From: Phenylobacterium sp.
Lineage (GTDB): Bacteria; Pseudomonadota; Alphaproteobacteria; Caulobacterales; Caulobacteraceae
DNA: 64,000 bases
Direction: 5' to 3'
NCBI RefSeq assembly: GCF_016793225.1
Contig: NZ_JAEUMN010000050.1
Coordinates: 1-64,000 of the forward strand
Made by a program: the position numbers and the translations under genes. The notes beneath the pieces are model-generated. The model had not been told where the DNA came from. It searched no databases and saw nothing but the letters and a program-made list of their open reading frames with translations. Shown here one piece after another: positions 20,203 through 28,390 of the stretch; positions within the stretch are counted from its first letter, which is position 1, and each line of letters opens with the position of its first letter.

Positions 20203-20225
20203 CCCCCCGCCGGGGAGACGGGGGG
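20203..20225 (-). terminator. Rho-independent terminator downstream of the PEP-CTERM gene
   Basis: CCCCCCG at 20203-20209 pairs with CGGGGGG at 20219-20225 (9-nt loop). On the minus strand the stem is followed by TCTTTTC, so it best serves the leftward PEP-CTERM gene, though it may also stop folE. Confidence 0.75.
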
Positions 20226-20254
20226 CCCAGTCTGGCTCGCGCTAGTGGAGAGTT

Positions 20255-20911
20255 CTAGGCGAGAGAGAAGGCGGCGCGGCGGCGGCGGATCATGTAGCCC
20301 ACGGCGCCGAAGCCGGCGATCATGAGGGCCCAGACGCCCGGCTCGGGCACGGCGCCGAAGCTGCCGGCGGCGGTGTCGACCTCGAACGAGTTGCCCGACG
20401 ACGACAGGACCACCCTGTTCACGTTGTAGCCGCCGAAGTCGAAGTTGACGCGCTTGCCCCAGGCCCACGACTGGTTCACGTCGCCCTGGAACATGTTCGT
20501 GCCGTTCAGGACCTCGTGGTACCCGTTGATCCCGAAGAACTCGATCCGGTTGTAGGTGTCGGGCGAGCCCATGAAGAGGCTGAAGCTGCTCATCAGGCGC
20601 AGCGAGTCGAAGGTGGCGCTCTTGCCGCCGGAGATCGTCAGGTAGTGGGTGTTGTCGTTCGGCAGCGTGCCCGAATAGCCGCTGCAGCCTTCGCAGACGC
20701 CGACGGTGGCGCCGTTCAGGCTGAGGGTGACGCCGTCGACGAAGGTCTCGGTCGGGTTGTTGGCGTCGTCGAAGGTGGCGATCAGTTCCTGGTTCACCGG
20801 GATGGCGAAGGGCTGGCCCTGGTTCGACAGGGTGACCGTCACCGCGGCGGCGGCCGGGCTCGCGGCGGCCGCGACGGCGGCGGCGGCGAGGAGGGCGCGG
20901 AAGGTCGTCAT
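20255..20911 (-). CDS. PEPxxWA-CTERM sorting-domain protein
   Basis: The 218-residue secreted protein has a signal peptide (ALLAAAAVAAAASPAAA), a beta-rich body with a CEGC pair, and a C-terminal sorting signal. That signal is PEPGVWA, a transmembrane stretch, then RRRR. This PEPxxWA variant is recognised by exosortase-type systems that anchor or process surface proteins. No exosortase gene is in the window. The ATG at 20911 is chosen over 20938 because the signal peptide then begins correctly. Confidence 0.88.
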   Translation of the reverse strand: MTTFRALLAAAAVAAAASPAAAAVTVTLSNQGQPFAIPVNQELIATFDDANNPTETFVDGVTLSLNGATVGVCEGCSGYSGTLPNDNTHYLTISGGKSATFDSLRLMSSFSLFMGSPDTYNRIEFFGINGYHEVLNGTNMFQGDVNQSWAWGKRVNFDFGGYNVNRVVLSSSGNSFEVDTAAGSFGAVPEPGVWALMIAGFGAVGYMIRRRRAAFSLA

Positions 20912-21060
20912 TTCGTCTGGTCCGTTCTGGATTGGCACGGGGCTGCGTGTTCTGAAGCCGGTTCAGCACGAGCCATGCCACGAACGCCGTTACGTCGGAG
21001 TGAATCGCCCGGATGCAGGGCCGCGGGCGCGGCGGAGGGCGGGCGCCGCCCCCGAAAGCG

Positions 21061-21663
21061 CTACAGCAGCCCGCGCGACGCGAGCGCCGGGCGCAGGGCG
21101 GCCGGGTCGGTGAAATGATGGGTGTCGAAGCCGAGCTCGGCGGCGGCGGCGACGTTGCGCGCGCTGTCGTCCACGAACAGGAAATCCCCCGGCCCGAGGC
21201 CGAAGCGTTCGCAGCAGAGGCGGTAGATCGCCGGATCCGGCTTCATCACCCCCTCGAGGCCCGAGGCCACGTAGCCGTCGAGCCGGGCGAACGCCGGGCT
21301 CATGGCCAGGGTCGAATGCAGGGTCTCGTGGCTGATGTTGGAGAGGCCGTACTGCGGCACGCCGCGCGCGTGGAGGGCGTGGATGGCCGCCTCGGTCTCG
21401 GCGATGGCGCCCGAGAACATCTCGTCCCAGCGCTCATGCCAGGCGCGGATGTGGGGCTCGTGGTGGGGATGCTTCTCGACGAGGGCCGCGACGTTGTCGG
21501 CGAAGGTCACGCCGCAGTCGGTCGGCGCGTGCCAGGCGAGCGTGCAGACGTCGGCGAGGAACCGATCGCACTCGGCCGGGTCGGAGAAGATCTTCGAATA
21601 CAGCGTGCGCGGATTCCAGCGCACGATGACGTTGCCGAAGTCCCAGAGGACGGCCTTCGGCAC
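21061..21663 (-). CDS. HAD-superfamily phosphatase (YihX-like)
   Basis: The 200-residue protein carries HAD motif I as WDFGNVIV, with the nucleophile Asp but Gly in place of the usual general acid, as seen in the YihX/DLGNVL group. Motif II Ser/Asn is in GLSNIS, motif III Lys in MKPDPAIY and motif IV in FVDDSARN. It probably dephosphorylates a small phosphorylated metabolite. It starts at a GTG 17 bp after rpmJ, so the two are probably one transcript. Confidence 0.88.
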   Translation of the reverse strand: MPKAVLWDFGNVIVRWNPRTLYSKIFSDPAECDRFLADVCTLAWHAPTDCGVTFADNVAALVEKHPHHEPHIRAWHERWDEMFSGAIAETEAAIHALHARGVPQYGLSNISHETLHSTLAMSPAFARLDGYVASGLEGVMKPDPAIYRLCCERFGLGPGDFLFVDDSARNVAAAAELGFDTHHFTDPAALRPALASRGLL

Positions 21664-21680
21664 GGACGCCGCCGCGGGGC

Positions 21681-21806
21681 TCAGCCCTGCTTGGCTTTGA
21701 AGCGCGGGTCGGTCTTGTTGATGATGTAGACCCGGCCCTTGCGGCGCACGAGCTTGCAGTCGCGGTGACGCGTCTTGAGCGACTTGAGCGAGCTTCTGAC
21801 CTTCAT
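21681..21806 (-). CDS. rpmJ: 50S ribosomal protein L36 (short, single-cysteine form)
   Basis: A 41-residue protein beginning [17 protein letters not shown] and ending [13 protein letters not shown] is an almost standard alphaproteobacterial L36. It has only one cysteine, so it is the zinc-independent (C-minus, YkgO-like) form. The gene is preceded by a clear promoter at 21860-21888 and followed closely by the HAD phosphatase gene. Confidence 0.95.
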   Translation of the reverse strand: MKVRSSLKSLKTRHRDCKLVRRKGRVYIINKTDPRFKAKQG

Positions 21807-21859
21807 GGACCCAAATCTCAGCAGGCCGGGAGCCCGGCCGGTGGCGAACAGAGCGCGCG

Positions 21860-21888
21860 CATATACGGGGAGGCCCCGATCAAGTCAA
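21860..21888 (-). promoter_or_regulatory. Sigma-70-type promoter of rpmJ
   Basis: On the minus strand TTGACT (21883-21888) is followed after exactly 17 bp by TATATG (21860-21865). Transcription should start near 21853, giving a leader of about 47 nt before rpmJ. Confidence 0.7.
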
Positions 21889-21948
21889 CCGGCGCTCCTG
21901 ACGGCGAATTGATTGGGAGCCGCCCCGACGCACCCTAGATTCAGGCGG

Positions 21949-23241
21949 ATGCGTCGCCCCATCGCCGTCGTTCTCGTCCTCCTCGCCGGGTGCGCCAGCC
22001 CGCCCCGGCCCGAGCCCCAGGCTCCGATGGCGCGCGCGGCGCACGACGCCGCGGTCCCGGTGCAGCAATCCTCGGTCGCGCCGCCCACCGCCTCGGGCGA
22101 CATGATCTTCGACGCCTGGGCCTCCGAGTTCCAGGGCCGCGCCCTGCAGGCCGGGATCGATCCCGCCGTGCTGGCGCGCGAGATGCGGGGCCTGACGCCC
22201 GATCCGCGCGTGGCCTCGCTCGACACCCGCCAGCCCGAGTTCTCCAAGCCGCTGAGCGAGTACATCAAGGGGGTCGTGACCGCGGACCGGCAGGCCATCG
22301 GCCTGCGCCACCGCGCCTCGCTGCCCGCCTGGGACGCCATCGAGCAGCGCTACGGCGTCCCCCGCGACATCCTGCTGGGCGTCTGGGCCCTGGAGAGCGG
22401 CTTCGGCTCGATCCAGGGGAGCTACGACACCCTGCGCTCGCTGGCGACCCTGGCCGCCCAGGGCCGGCGTCGCGCCTGGGCCGAGGGCGAGATGATCGCG
22501 GTGCTGAGGATCATCCAGTCCGGCGAGCACCCGCGCGAGCGGCTGCGCGGGTCGTGGGCGGGCGCGATGGGCCAGACCCAGTTCATCCCCACCACCTTCC
22601 TGGCCACGGCCGTCGACCAGGACGGCGACGGACGCCGCGACATCTGGGGCTCCAACGCCGACAGCCTCGGATCCGCCGCCAACCTGCTCGCCAAGGCCGG
22701 CTGGGTGCGGGGGCAGAGCTGGGCGCGGGAAGTCGTCGCGCCGCCCGGCTTCGACTTCAGCGTCACGGAGGGCCCTCGCCTGACCCCGGCCGAGTGGGCG
22801 GCCCAGGGCGTGCGCCGCGCCGACGGCCAGCCCTGGTCGGCGGCGGACGCCGACGCGCAGGCCCAGCTGGTCGCGCCGGCCGGCGCGGCGGGCCCGCTCT
22901 TCCTGCTGTTCCCCAACCACTTCGCGCTGCGCCAGTACAACAACAGCGTCGCCTATGCGCTGGGCGTGGGCCTGCTGGCCGACCGGTTCTCCGGGGCGGC
23001 GCCGCTCGTGCGCCCGTGGCCGGTCGAGACGCCCCTGCCGCTGATCGACCGGATGACCGCGCAGCGGGCCCTGAACGCGCTCGGCTTCGACGCCGGGCAG
23101 GCGGACGGCGTGGTCGGCATGGGCACCCGCAAGGCGCTGCGGGCCTGGCAGAAGGCGCGCGGCCTGACCGCCGACGGCTATCTCTCGCCCGAGATGGTGC
23201 GCCGGCTCCGCAGCGAGGCGGACGCGGCCGGGGCGGTCTAG
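21949..23241 (+). CDS. Lytic murein transglycosylase (MltB-type) lipoprotein with peptidoglycan-binding domain
   Basis: The 430-residue protein starts with a lipoprotein signal (VLLAGC lipobox; Cys about residue 15). It continues with an SLT_2/MltB catalytic domain holding the acid E149 in WALESGFG, plus GAMGQTQFIPTTF and DGDGRRDIWGS. The C-terminal 60 residues are a PG_binding_1 domain (ALNALGFDAGQADGVVG). It cleaves glycan strands to 1,6-anhydro products from the outer membrane. The ATG at 21949 is chosen because it starts the signal peptide. It is convergent, with a 4-bp overlap, with the MFS gene. Confidence 0.92.
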   Translation: MRRPIAVVLVLLAGCASPPRPEPQAPMARAAHDAAVPVQQSSVAPPTASGDMIFDAWASEFQGRALQAGIDPAVLAREMRGLTPDPRVASLDTRQPEFSKPLSEYIKGVVTADRQAIGLRHRASLPAWDAIEQRYGVPRDILLGVWALESGFGSIQGSYDTLRSLATLAAQGRRRAWAEGEMIAVLRIIQSGEHPRERLRGSWAGAMGQTQFIPTTFLATAVDQDGDGRRDIWGSNADSLGSAANLLAKAGWVRGQSWAREVVAPPGFDFSVTEGPRLTPAEWAAQGVRRADGQPWSAADADAQAQLVAPAGAAGPLFLLFPNHFALRQYNNSVAYALGVGLLADRFSGAAPLVRPWPVETPLPLIDRMTAQRALNALGFDAGQADGVVGMGTRKALRAWQKARGLTADGYLSPEMVRRLRSEADAAGAV

Positions 23242-24545
23242 AGGGAGCCGCCCTCGTCGCTCTTCTCCAGGGTCGCCATCGTGGCCGCCTCGCGCGGGAC
23301 GGGCTTGGGGTCGGCGTTCTTCAGGGCGGTGTTCCGGAAGGCGTAGACCAGGAGCGCGACCAGCAGCAGGGTGTTCAGCACGAAGGGCAGCGGGCCGTAG
23401 TGCTGGTAGAGGAACACGAACGCCGGGGCGAGGATCACATTGATGCCGTTGACGGCGGCGATGGCGCCCGCCACCCGGGCCTGCTCGTCGATCCCGACCG
23501 CGATGGACGAGCCGGCGGTGAAGCCCGGCCGCGCGAGGCCGAAGCCCAGGCTGGAGATGGCGTAGCCCGCCACCACGCCGTAGTAGCCGGGCGACAGCGC
23601 CACGATCAGGTTGCCGAGGGCCGCCACGCCCACGCCCCAGCGCAGCAGCTGGCGCGGCGTCATCTCGAACATCCGGATCAGGCCCCACTGGGCCAGCAGC
23701 CCGGCCACGGCGCCGAACATCATGGCGATCGCGATGAAGTACTGGGCCTGCGCGGGGCTCATCTCGAGCTTGTCGAGGATCAGGAAGCCGAGCGTCTGGG
23801 CCTGCGCCGTCTGGCACGTCGCGGCGATGAAGCCGTAGATCAGGAACGGCGTGATCCGGGGGTCGCGCCACATGGGCGTGTCCTTGGGCGCGCCGGCGAC
23901 CACGGGCCGCTTGGGCCGCTGGGCCTCGGGCGGCGGCCGGCTGTCCGGGAGCCAGCGCCAGACCACGAACAGCATGGCGAGCGCGATCAGCGCGAAGGTG
24001 TAGAGCGGTCCCGCCAGCCCGATGACCGGGTAGATGAAGAGCGGCGCCAGGAAGGGGCCGATGACCGTGCCGAGGCCGAAGGCGCCCGCGAGGCTGGCCA
24101 TGGCCTGGGTGCGGTTCTCCACCGGCGTCCGTTCCGCCACATAGGCCTGGGTGGCCGGGTTCGAGGCGGCGCCGAACAGGCCGAACAGCGCCCGCGCCAG
24201 CAGGAACATGGCGAAGATGATCATCGGGGGCGCCAGGTGCATCAGGCCCGCGCTGACCACGCCGCCGCAGAGCAGCATCGAGACCGAGAAGCCGGCGAGC
24301 CCCAGCAGCATGAGCGGCTTGCGGCCATGGCGGTCGGACGCGCGGGCCCAGTAGGGCGACGACGCCGCCCAGAGCAGCGCCGAGAGCGAGAAGACGCCCG
24401 ACATCAGGAAGTCGGGGATCCCGGTGGAGCGGCCGATCGCCGGCAGCACCGAGATCAGCCCCACATTGCCCATGGCCGTCGCCGCCGAGACGGCGAAGAT
24501 GATCGCGAACGACCGGCGGGGCAGGCTGGAGGTCGGGCTGGCCAT
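23238..24545 (-). CDS. MFS transporter, multidrug/tetracycline-resistance-like
   Basis: The 435-residue protein has 12 predicted transmembrane helices in two halves. The loop 2-3 signature is ARASDRHGRKPLML, and a hydrophilic central loop (SRPPPEAQRPKRP) carries basic residues. The overall pattern resembles DHA1 drug:H+ antiporters. The substrate is unknown. The ATG at 24545 is preferred, since the upstream extension is basic and not membrane-like. Confidence 0.87.
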   Translation of the reverse strand: MASPTSSLPRRSFAIIFAVSAATAMGNVGLISVLPAIGRSTGIPDFLMSGVFSLSALLWAASSPYWARASDRHGRKPLMLLGLAGFSVSMLLCGGVVSAGLMHLAPPMIIFAMFLLARALFGLFGAASNPATQAYVAERTPVENRTQAMASLAGAFGLGTVIGPFLAPLFIYPVIGLAGPLYTFALIALAMLFVVWRWLPDSRPPPEAQRPKRPVVAGAPKDTPMWRDPRITPFLIYGFIAATCQTAQAQTLGFLILDKLEMSPAQAQYFIAIAMMFGAVAGLLAQWGLIRMFEMTPRQLLRWGVGVAALGNLIVALSPGYYGVVAGYAISSLGFGLARPGFTAGSSIAVGIDEQARVAGAIAAVNGINVILAPAFVFLYQHYGPLPFVLNTLLLVALLVYAFRNTALKNADPKPVPREAATMATLEKSDEGGSL

Positions 24546-24651
24546 CGCGATCCGCTTAAGCGGTCGCGGTCGCGCCGCAACCCCTAAACGCGACCCGATC
24601 ACGAGGCATTAAGCATTAACCGGCATCGTCCCCGCACTTCCGGGGGTCTCG

Positions 24652-25521
24652 ATGTTCCAGATTATCGGTCTCGTGCTGCTCTTTGGCATGGTGTTCGGCA
24701 GCTACATCATGGCTGGCGGCAACATGGGCGTGATCCTGCACGCCCTGCCTCACGAGATGATGGCGATCGGCGGCTCCGCGGTCGCGGCGTTCCTGATCTC
24801 GAACTCCCTGCCCGTGATCAAGGGCGTCGGCGGCGGCTTCGGCAAGGTGTTCGGCGGCCCCAAGTGGAAGGCCTCGGACTACCGCGACCTGCTGTCGCTG
24901 CTCTTCCTGCTCACCAAGACGATGAAGTCCAAGGGCGTCATCGCGCTGGAGAGCCACATCGAGAACCCGCACGAGTCTTCGATCTTCACGCGCTTCCCGA
25001 AGATCGGGAAGGACCACTTCGCCATCGACTTCATCTGCGACACGCTGCGGATGATGACCATGAACCTGGAGGATCCCCACCAGGTCGAAGACGCGATGGA
25101 GAAGCAGCTCGAGAAGCACCACCACGAGGCGTTGGCGCCCAGCCACGCGCTGCAGAACATGGCCGACGCCCTGCCCGCGCTGGGCATCGTCGCCGCCGTG
25201 CTCGGGGTCATCAAGACCATGGGCGCGATCACCGAGCCGCCCGAGGTTCTGGGCGGCATGATCGGCGGCGCCCTCGTCGGCACCTTCCTCGGCGTGTTCC
25301 TGGCCTACGGCATGGTCGGCCCGATGGCCGCGCGCATGAAGGACGTGGTCGAGGAGGAGAGCGCCTTCTACAAGATCATCCAGGCCGTCCTGGTGGCCCA
25401 CCTGCACGGCAACGCCGCCCAGATCTCGGTCGAGATCGGCCGCGGCAACGTGCCCTCGGGCGCCCAGCCCAGCTTCCTCGAGCTGGAAGAGACCCTGTCG
25501 AACATCCCGACCGAGGCCTGA
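24652..25521 (+). CDS. motA: Flagellar motor stator protein MotA
   Basis: The 289-residue protein has four membrane helices (near residues 3-20, 32-52, 178-198 and 203-225), a large cytoplasmic loop and the conserved PALGIVAAVLGVIKTMG segment with a Pro at the start of helix 3. MotA surrounds MotB in the proton-driven stator and pushes on FliG. No motB is adjacent. In Caulobacter the two genes are likewise unlinked, which supports the taxonomic reading. Confidence 0.95.
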   Translation: MFQIIGLVLLFGMVFGSYIMAGGNMGVILHALPHEMMAIGGSAVAAFLISNSLPVIKGVGGGFGKVFGGPKWKASDYRDLLSLLFLLTKTMKSKGVIALESHIENPHESSIFTRFPKIGKDHFAIDFICDTLRMMTMNLEDPHQVEDAMEKQLEKHHHEALAPSHALQNMADALPALGIVAAVLGVIKTMGAITEPPEVLGGMIGGALVGTFLGVFLAYGMVGPMAARMKDVVEEESAFYKIIQAVLVAHLHGNAAQISVEIGRGNVPSGAQPSFLELEETLSNIPTEA

Positions 25522-25660
25522 CGCGCGCAGGCCGCGCGGGGCTTTCGTGCAGTCTCGGTGCAGTTGCGGCCGGCTCTCCGTCAACACTCCCTTCACCTAT
25601 GGTGGCGCTCGCGCCACAGGCGAAGATTGTCATCACGAACCCGTGACTTAGCGCTTGCTA

Positions 25661-25690
25661 TCACAGGCCTGTGAGCGGTAGTTCTACCGC
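25661..25690. promoter_or_regulatory. Two adjacent perfect palindromes upstream of the Ala-rich lipoprotein
   Basis: TCACAGGCCTGTGA at 25661-25674 is a 14-bp perfect palindrome. It abuts GCGGTAG-TT-CTACCGC at 25675-25690 (7-bp arms). They end 66 bp before the lipoprotein ATG and could be operators or a leader hairpin; the regulator is unknown. The rest of the 234-bp gap after motA shows nothing else clear. Confidence 0.5.
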
Positions 25691-25755
25691 CGCGTCGGGG
25701 GCGGCTTGCAGCTGCACCGTCGCGCCGACACACCGTCTAGAGGACTGGGATTCCC

Positions 25756-26010
25756 ATGAAGAACGTTCTGATCACCGTGGCCGCTGCCGCCGCCGCGCTG
25801 TCGCTCGCCGCCTGCCAGAAGAAGGAAGAGGCCCCGGCTGAAGCTCCGGCCGCCGACGCCGCCGCGACCGCTCCGGCCGCCCCGGCCGCCGACGCCGCCG
25901 CCGCCGCCGCGACCGACGCCGCTGCCGCTCCGGCCGCCGACGCCGCCGCTGCTCCGGCCGCCGACGCTGCTGCTCCGGCCGCTCCGGCTGCCGAGCCCGA
26001 GAAGAAGTAA
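25756..26010 (+). CDS. Small Ala/Pro/Asp-rich lipoprotein
   Basis: This 84-residue protein has a lipoprotein signal (LSLAAC, Cys at about residue 20), then KKEE, and then a low-complexity tail built from repeated PAADAAA/APAAD units ending in EKK. The tail is likely an extended, cell-wall-spanning linker. I recognise no functional domain. Codon use within the repeat is locally homogenised, as expected for slippage-prone repeats. It has its own strong terminator. Confidence 0.8.
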   Translation: MKNVLITVAAAAAALSLAACQKKEEAPAEAPAADAAATAPAAPAADAAAAAATDAAAAPAADAAAAPAADAAAPAAPAAEPEKK

Positions 26011-26036
26011 GCTTCTCGACGCAATTCGCGTTACGG

Positions 26037-26061
26037 AAGGGCCGCCCCTGGGGCGGCCCTT
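26037..26061 (+). terminator. Rho-independent terminator of the Ala-rich lipoprotein gene
   Basis: AAGGGCCGCC (26037-26046) pairs with GGCGGCCCTT (26052-26061), followed by TCTTCGTTTC. Confidence 0.85.
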
Positions 26062-26082
26062 CTTCGTTTCGGACCTGCCTGA

Positions 26083-27858
26083 ATGCCCGCCGACAGCCCG
26101 GTCGACTGGACCGACGACGGCCTCCCCCGCTCCCGCGCCTTCGGCGACGTCTACTTCTCGGCCGAGGACGGCCTCGCCGAGAGCCGCGCGGTGTTCCTGC
26201 AGGGCTGCGGCCTTCCCGAGGCCTGGGCCGGGCGGCGGCGCTTCGTGGTGGGCGAGCTGGGCTTCGGCAGCGGGCTGAACATCGCGGCCCTGCTGCAGCT
26301 CTGGCGCGAAGCCCGCCCGGCCGGGGGCCAGCTGCACATCTTCTCCGTCGAAGCCCATCCGCTCTCCGCGGACGACGCCGCGCGCGCCCTCGCCCGCTGG
26401 CCCGAGCTGGCGCCCGTGGCCGAGCGGCTGGTCGCGTCCTGGCCCGGCCGCGCCCGGGGCCGCCATCGGGTGGAGCTGCCCGAGGTCTCGGCCATCCTGG
26501 ATCTGGCCGTCATGGACGTGCGCGCCGCCCTGGACGGCTGGGAGGGACGCGCCGACGCGTGGTTCCTCGACGGCTTCGCCCCCGCCGCGAACCCGCAGAT
26601 GTGGACCGACGAGGTCCTGGGGCTTGTCGCCGTCCGCTCGCAGCCGGGGGCCCGGGCAGCGACCTTCACGGTGGCGGGCCAGGTGCGCCGCGGGCTCACG
26701 GCGGCCGGGTTCGAGGTGGCCAAGCGCCCGGGCTTCGGCCGCAAGCGCGAGCGGCTGGAGGCGCGGCTGTCCGGCGGGCCGGCCGAAGCGGCGGCGCCGC
26801 CGCGCGTCGCCGTGGTGGGCGCGGGGATCGCGGGCGCGGCCGCCGCGCGGGCGCTTCGCGCCCTGGGCGTCGCCCACACGGTGCTGGAAGCCGACCGGCC
26901 GGGCGCCGGCGGGTCGGGCAATCCCGCCGCCCTGGTGATGCCCCGCCTCGACGCGGGGCTCGGCGACGCCGCCCAGCTGTTCGCCCAGGCCTTCGCGCGC
27001 GCCGTCCAGCTCTACAAGGCGCTGCCCGACGCGGTGATCTCCCGCGGGGTCCTGCAGCTGGCCGCCGCCCCGCGCGACGCCGACCGCTTCGCCCGGATCG
27101 CGGCGTCGGACATCTTCGAGCCGGGCGCGCTCTCGCCTCTGGACGGCGCGGGCGCGTCGGCGCGCCTGGGCGAGGCCGTGGGAGACGCGCTCGACCAGGC
27201 GGCCGCCCTCGTCGTCGAGCCCGCGCGCGTGCTGGCCGCCTGGCTGGGCGAGGTCTCCACCGCGCGGGTCGCCGGCCTTGAACGGCGGGACGGGCGCTGG
27301 CGTCTGCTCGACGCCGCCGGTTCCGAGATCGCCGCCGCCGACGTGGTCGTCCTCGCGGCGGCGCTGGGGTCGCGCGAGCTGAACCCGCAGGCGCCGCTGC
27401 AGCCTGTCCGGGGCCAGGCCAGCATCGCGGAGGGTGAGCCGCCAGTCCCTGCGGCGGCCTGGGGCGGCTATGTGGTCCCCACGCGCGGCGGCGTGCTGTT
27501 CGGCGCGACGCACGATCGCGACGACGACCGGGCCGACCTGCGGGCCGGCGACCACCCGCGCAACGTGGCGACGCTGGCGAAGGCCCTGCCCGGCCTCGCG
27601 GGCCGTCTCGCCGAGCGGCCGCTGTCGGGCCGCGCGTCGGTCCGCGCCGTGACCCCCGACCGCCTGCCGCTCGCGGGCGCGCTGGGCGACGGGCTGTTCG
27701 CCCTCACCGGCTTCGGCTCGCGCGGCTTCTCGCTCGCACCGTTGCTGGCGGAGCATGTGGCGGCGCTCGCGGCGGGCGCGCCGTCCCCGATCGGTCGGGC
27801 GGCGGCCGAGCTCGTCGATCCCGGCCGGTTCGCCCGGCGCGCGGCGCGGCGTTCCTAA
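26083..27858 (+). CDS. mnmC: Bifunctional tRNA mnm5s2U34 methyltransferase/oxidoreductase MnmC
   Basis: The 591-residue protein has two fused domains. The N-terminal MnmC2/MnmD-type methyltransferase has the SAM motif GELGFGSGLN and the catalytic-region motif FLDGFAPAANPQMW. The C-terminal FAD-dependent oxidoreductase has a Rossmann dinucleotide motif VVGAGIAG from about residue 244, and ends in LTGFGSRGFSLAPLLAE. The enzyme removes the carboxymethyl group from cmnm5U34 and methylates the product in the wobble base of certain tRNAs. It is a single gene between two terminators. Confidence 0.95.
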   Translation: MPADSPVDWTDDGLPRSRAFGDVYFSAEDGLAESRAVFLQGCGLPEAWAGRRRFVVGELGFGSGLNIAALLQLWREARPAGGQLHIFSVEAHPLSADDAARALARWPELAPVAERLVASWPGRARGRHRVELPEVSAILDLAVMDVRAALDGWEGRADAWFLDGFAPAANPQMWTDEVLGLVAVRSQPGARAATFTVAGQVRRGLTAAGFEVAKRPGFGRKRERLEARLSGGPAEAAAPPRVAVVGAGIAGAAAARALRALGVAHTVLEADRPGAGGSGNPAALVMPRLDAGLGDAAQLFAQAFARAVQLYKALPDAVISRGVLQLAAAPRDADRFARIAASDIFEPGALSPLDGAGASARLGEAVGDALDQAAALVVEPARVLAAWLGEVSTARVAGLERRDGRWRLLDAAGSEIAAADVVVLAAALGSRELNPQAPLQPVRGQASIAEGEPPVPAAAWGGYVVPTRGGVLFGATHDRDDDRADLRAGDHPRNVATLAKALPGLAGRLAERPLSGRASVRAVTPDRLPLAGALGDGLFALTGFGSRGFSLAPLLAEHVAALAAGAPSPIGRAAAELVDPGRFARRAARRS

Positions 27859-27913
27859 GCGCCGCCGGCTGGACTATATGTCGGGCGTCGGGGGACGGCC
27901 CGAGGATCCGACC

Positions 27914-28321
27914 ATGACGCCAAGACACGCCCTCTCCCTGGCCGCCGCGCTGGCGGCCCTCGCGACCGCCGCGCCCGCGGCCGCTGCGACGCCAGCCGAC
28001 ACGGGCGCAGCCGCGGGCGCGCGCAAGCAGTGCTTCTGGACGCGCCAGATCAACAACTTCGCCAGCGTGGACGACCGCATCGTCAACGTCCGGGTGGGCG
28101 TGAAGGACGTCTACCAGTTCGAGATGTTCGGCCGGTGCAGCGAGGTGGACTGGGCGCAGAACATCGCCGTCCGCTCGCGGGGCTCGTCGTACATCTGCTC
28201 GGGCCTCGACGCCGAGATCATCACGCCCAGCACCCTGGGAGCCCACCGCTGCCCGGTCAGGACCGTCCGCAAGCTGACCGCGGAGGAGGTGAAGGCGCTG
28301 CCCAAGGGCGCCCGGCCCTAG
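27914..28321 (+). CDS. DUF6491-family secreted protein
   Basis: The 135-residue protein has an Ala-rich signal peptide (ending near PAAAA). The mature part contains QCFWTRQINNFASVDD, NVRVGVKDVYQFE and SSYICSGLDAEI, which I associate with DUF6491, a family of unknown function common in Caulobacterales and sphingomonads. Three to four cysteines in the mature part could form disulfides. The start is the ATG directly before the signal peptide. Confidence 0.75.
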   Translation: MTPRHALSLAAALAALATAAPAAAATPADTGAAAGARKQCFWTRQINNFASVDDRIVNVRVGVKDVYQFEMFGRCSEVDWAQNIAVRSRGSSYICSGLDAEIITPSTLGAHRCPVRTVRKLTAEEVKALPKGARP

Positions 28322-28339
28322 GTCAGGGCCCTGAACGGA

Positions 28340-28367
28340 AAGGGCGCCGGATCGCTCCGGCGCCCTT
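28340..28367. terminator. Bidirectional terminator between DUF6491 and the receptor array
   Basis: AAGGGCGCCGGA (28340-28351) pairs with TCCGGCGCCCTT (28356-28367) around a TCGC loop. It lies between two convergent genes and on the minus strand is followed by TCCG after its own TT. Confidence 0.75.
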
Positions 28368-28390
28368 CGTGAGGTCTGGCGGGTCGCGCC

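Noticed and set aside
25850..26000. Tandem GC-rich repeats that could suggest a CRISPR or microsatellite array.
   Set aside because: They are in-frame PAADAAA codon repeats inside the lipoprotein gene, too short and without spacers.
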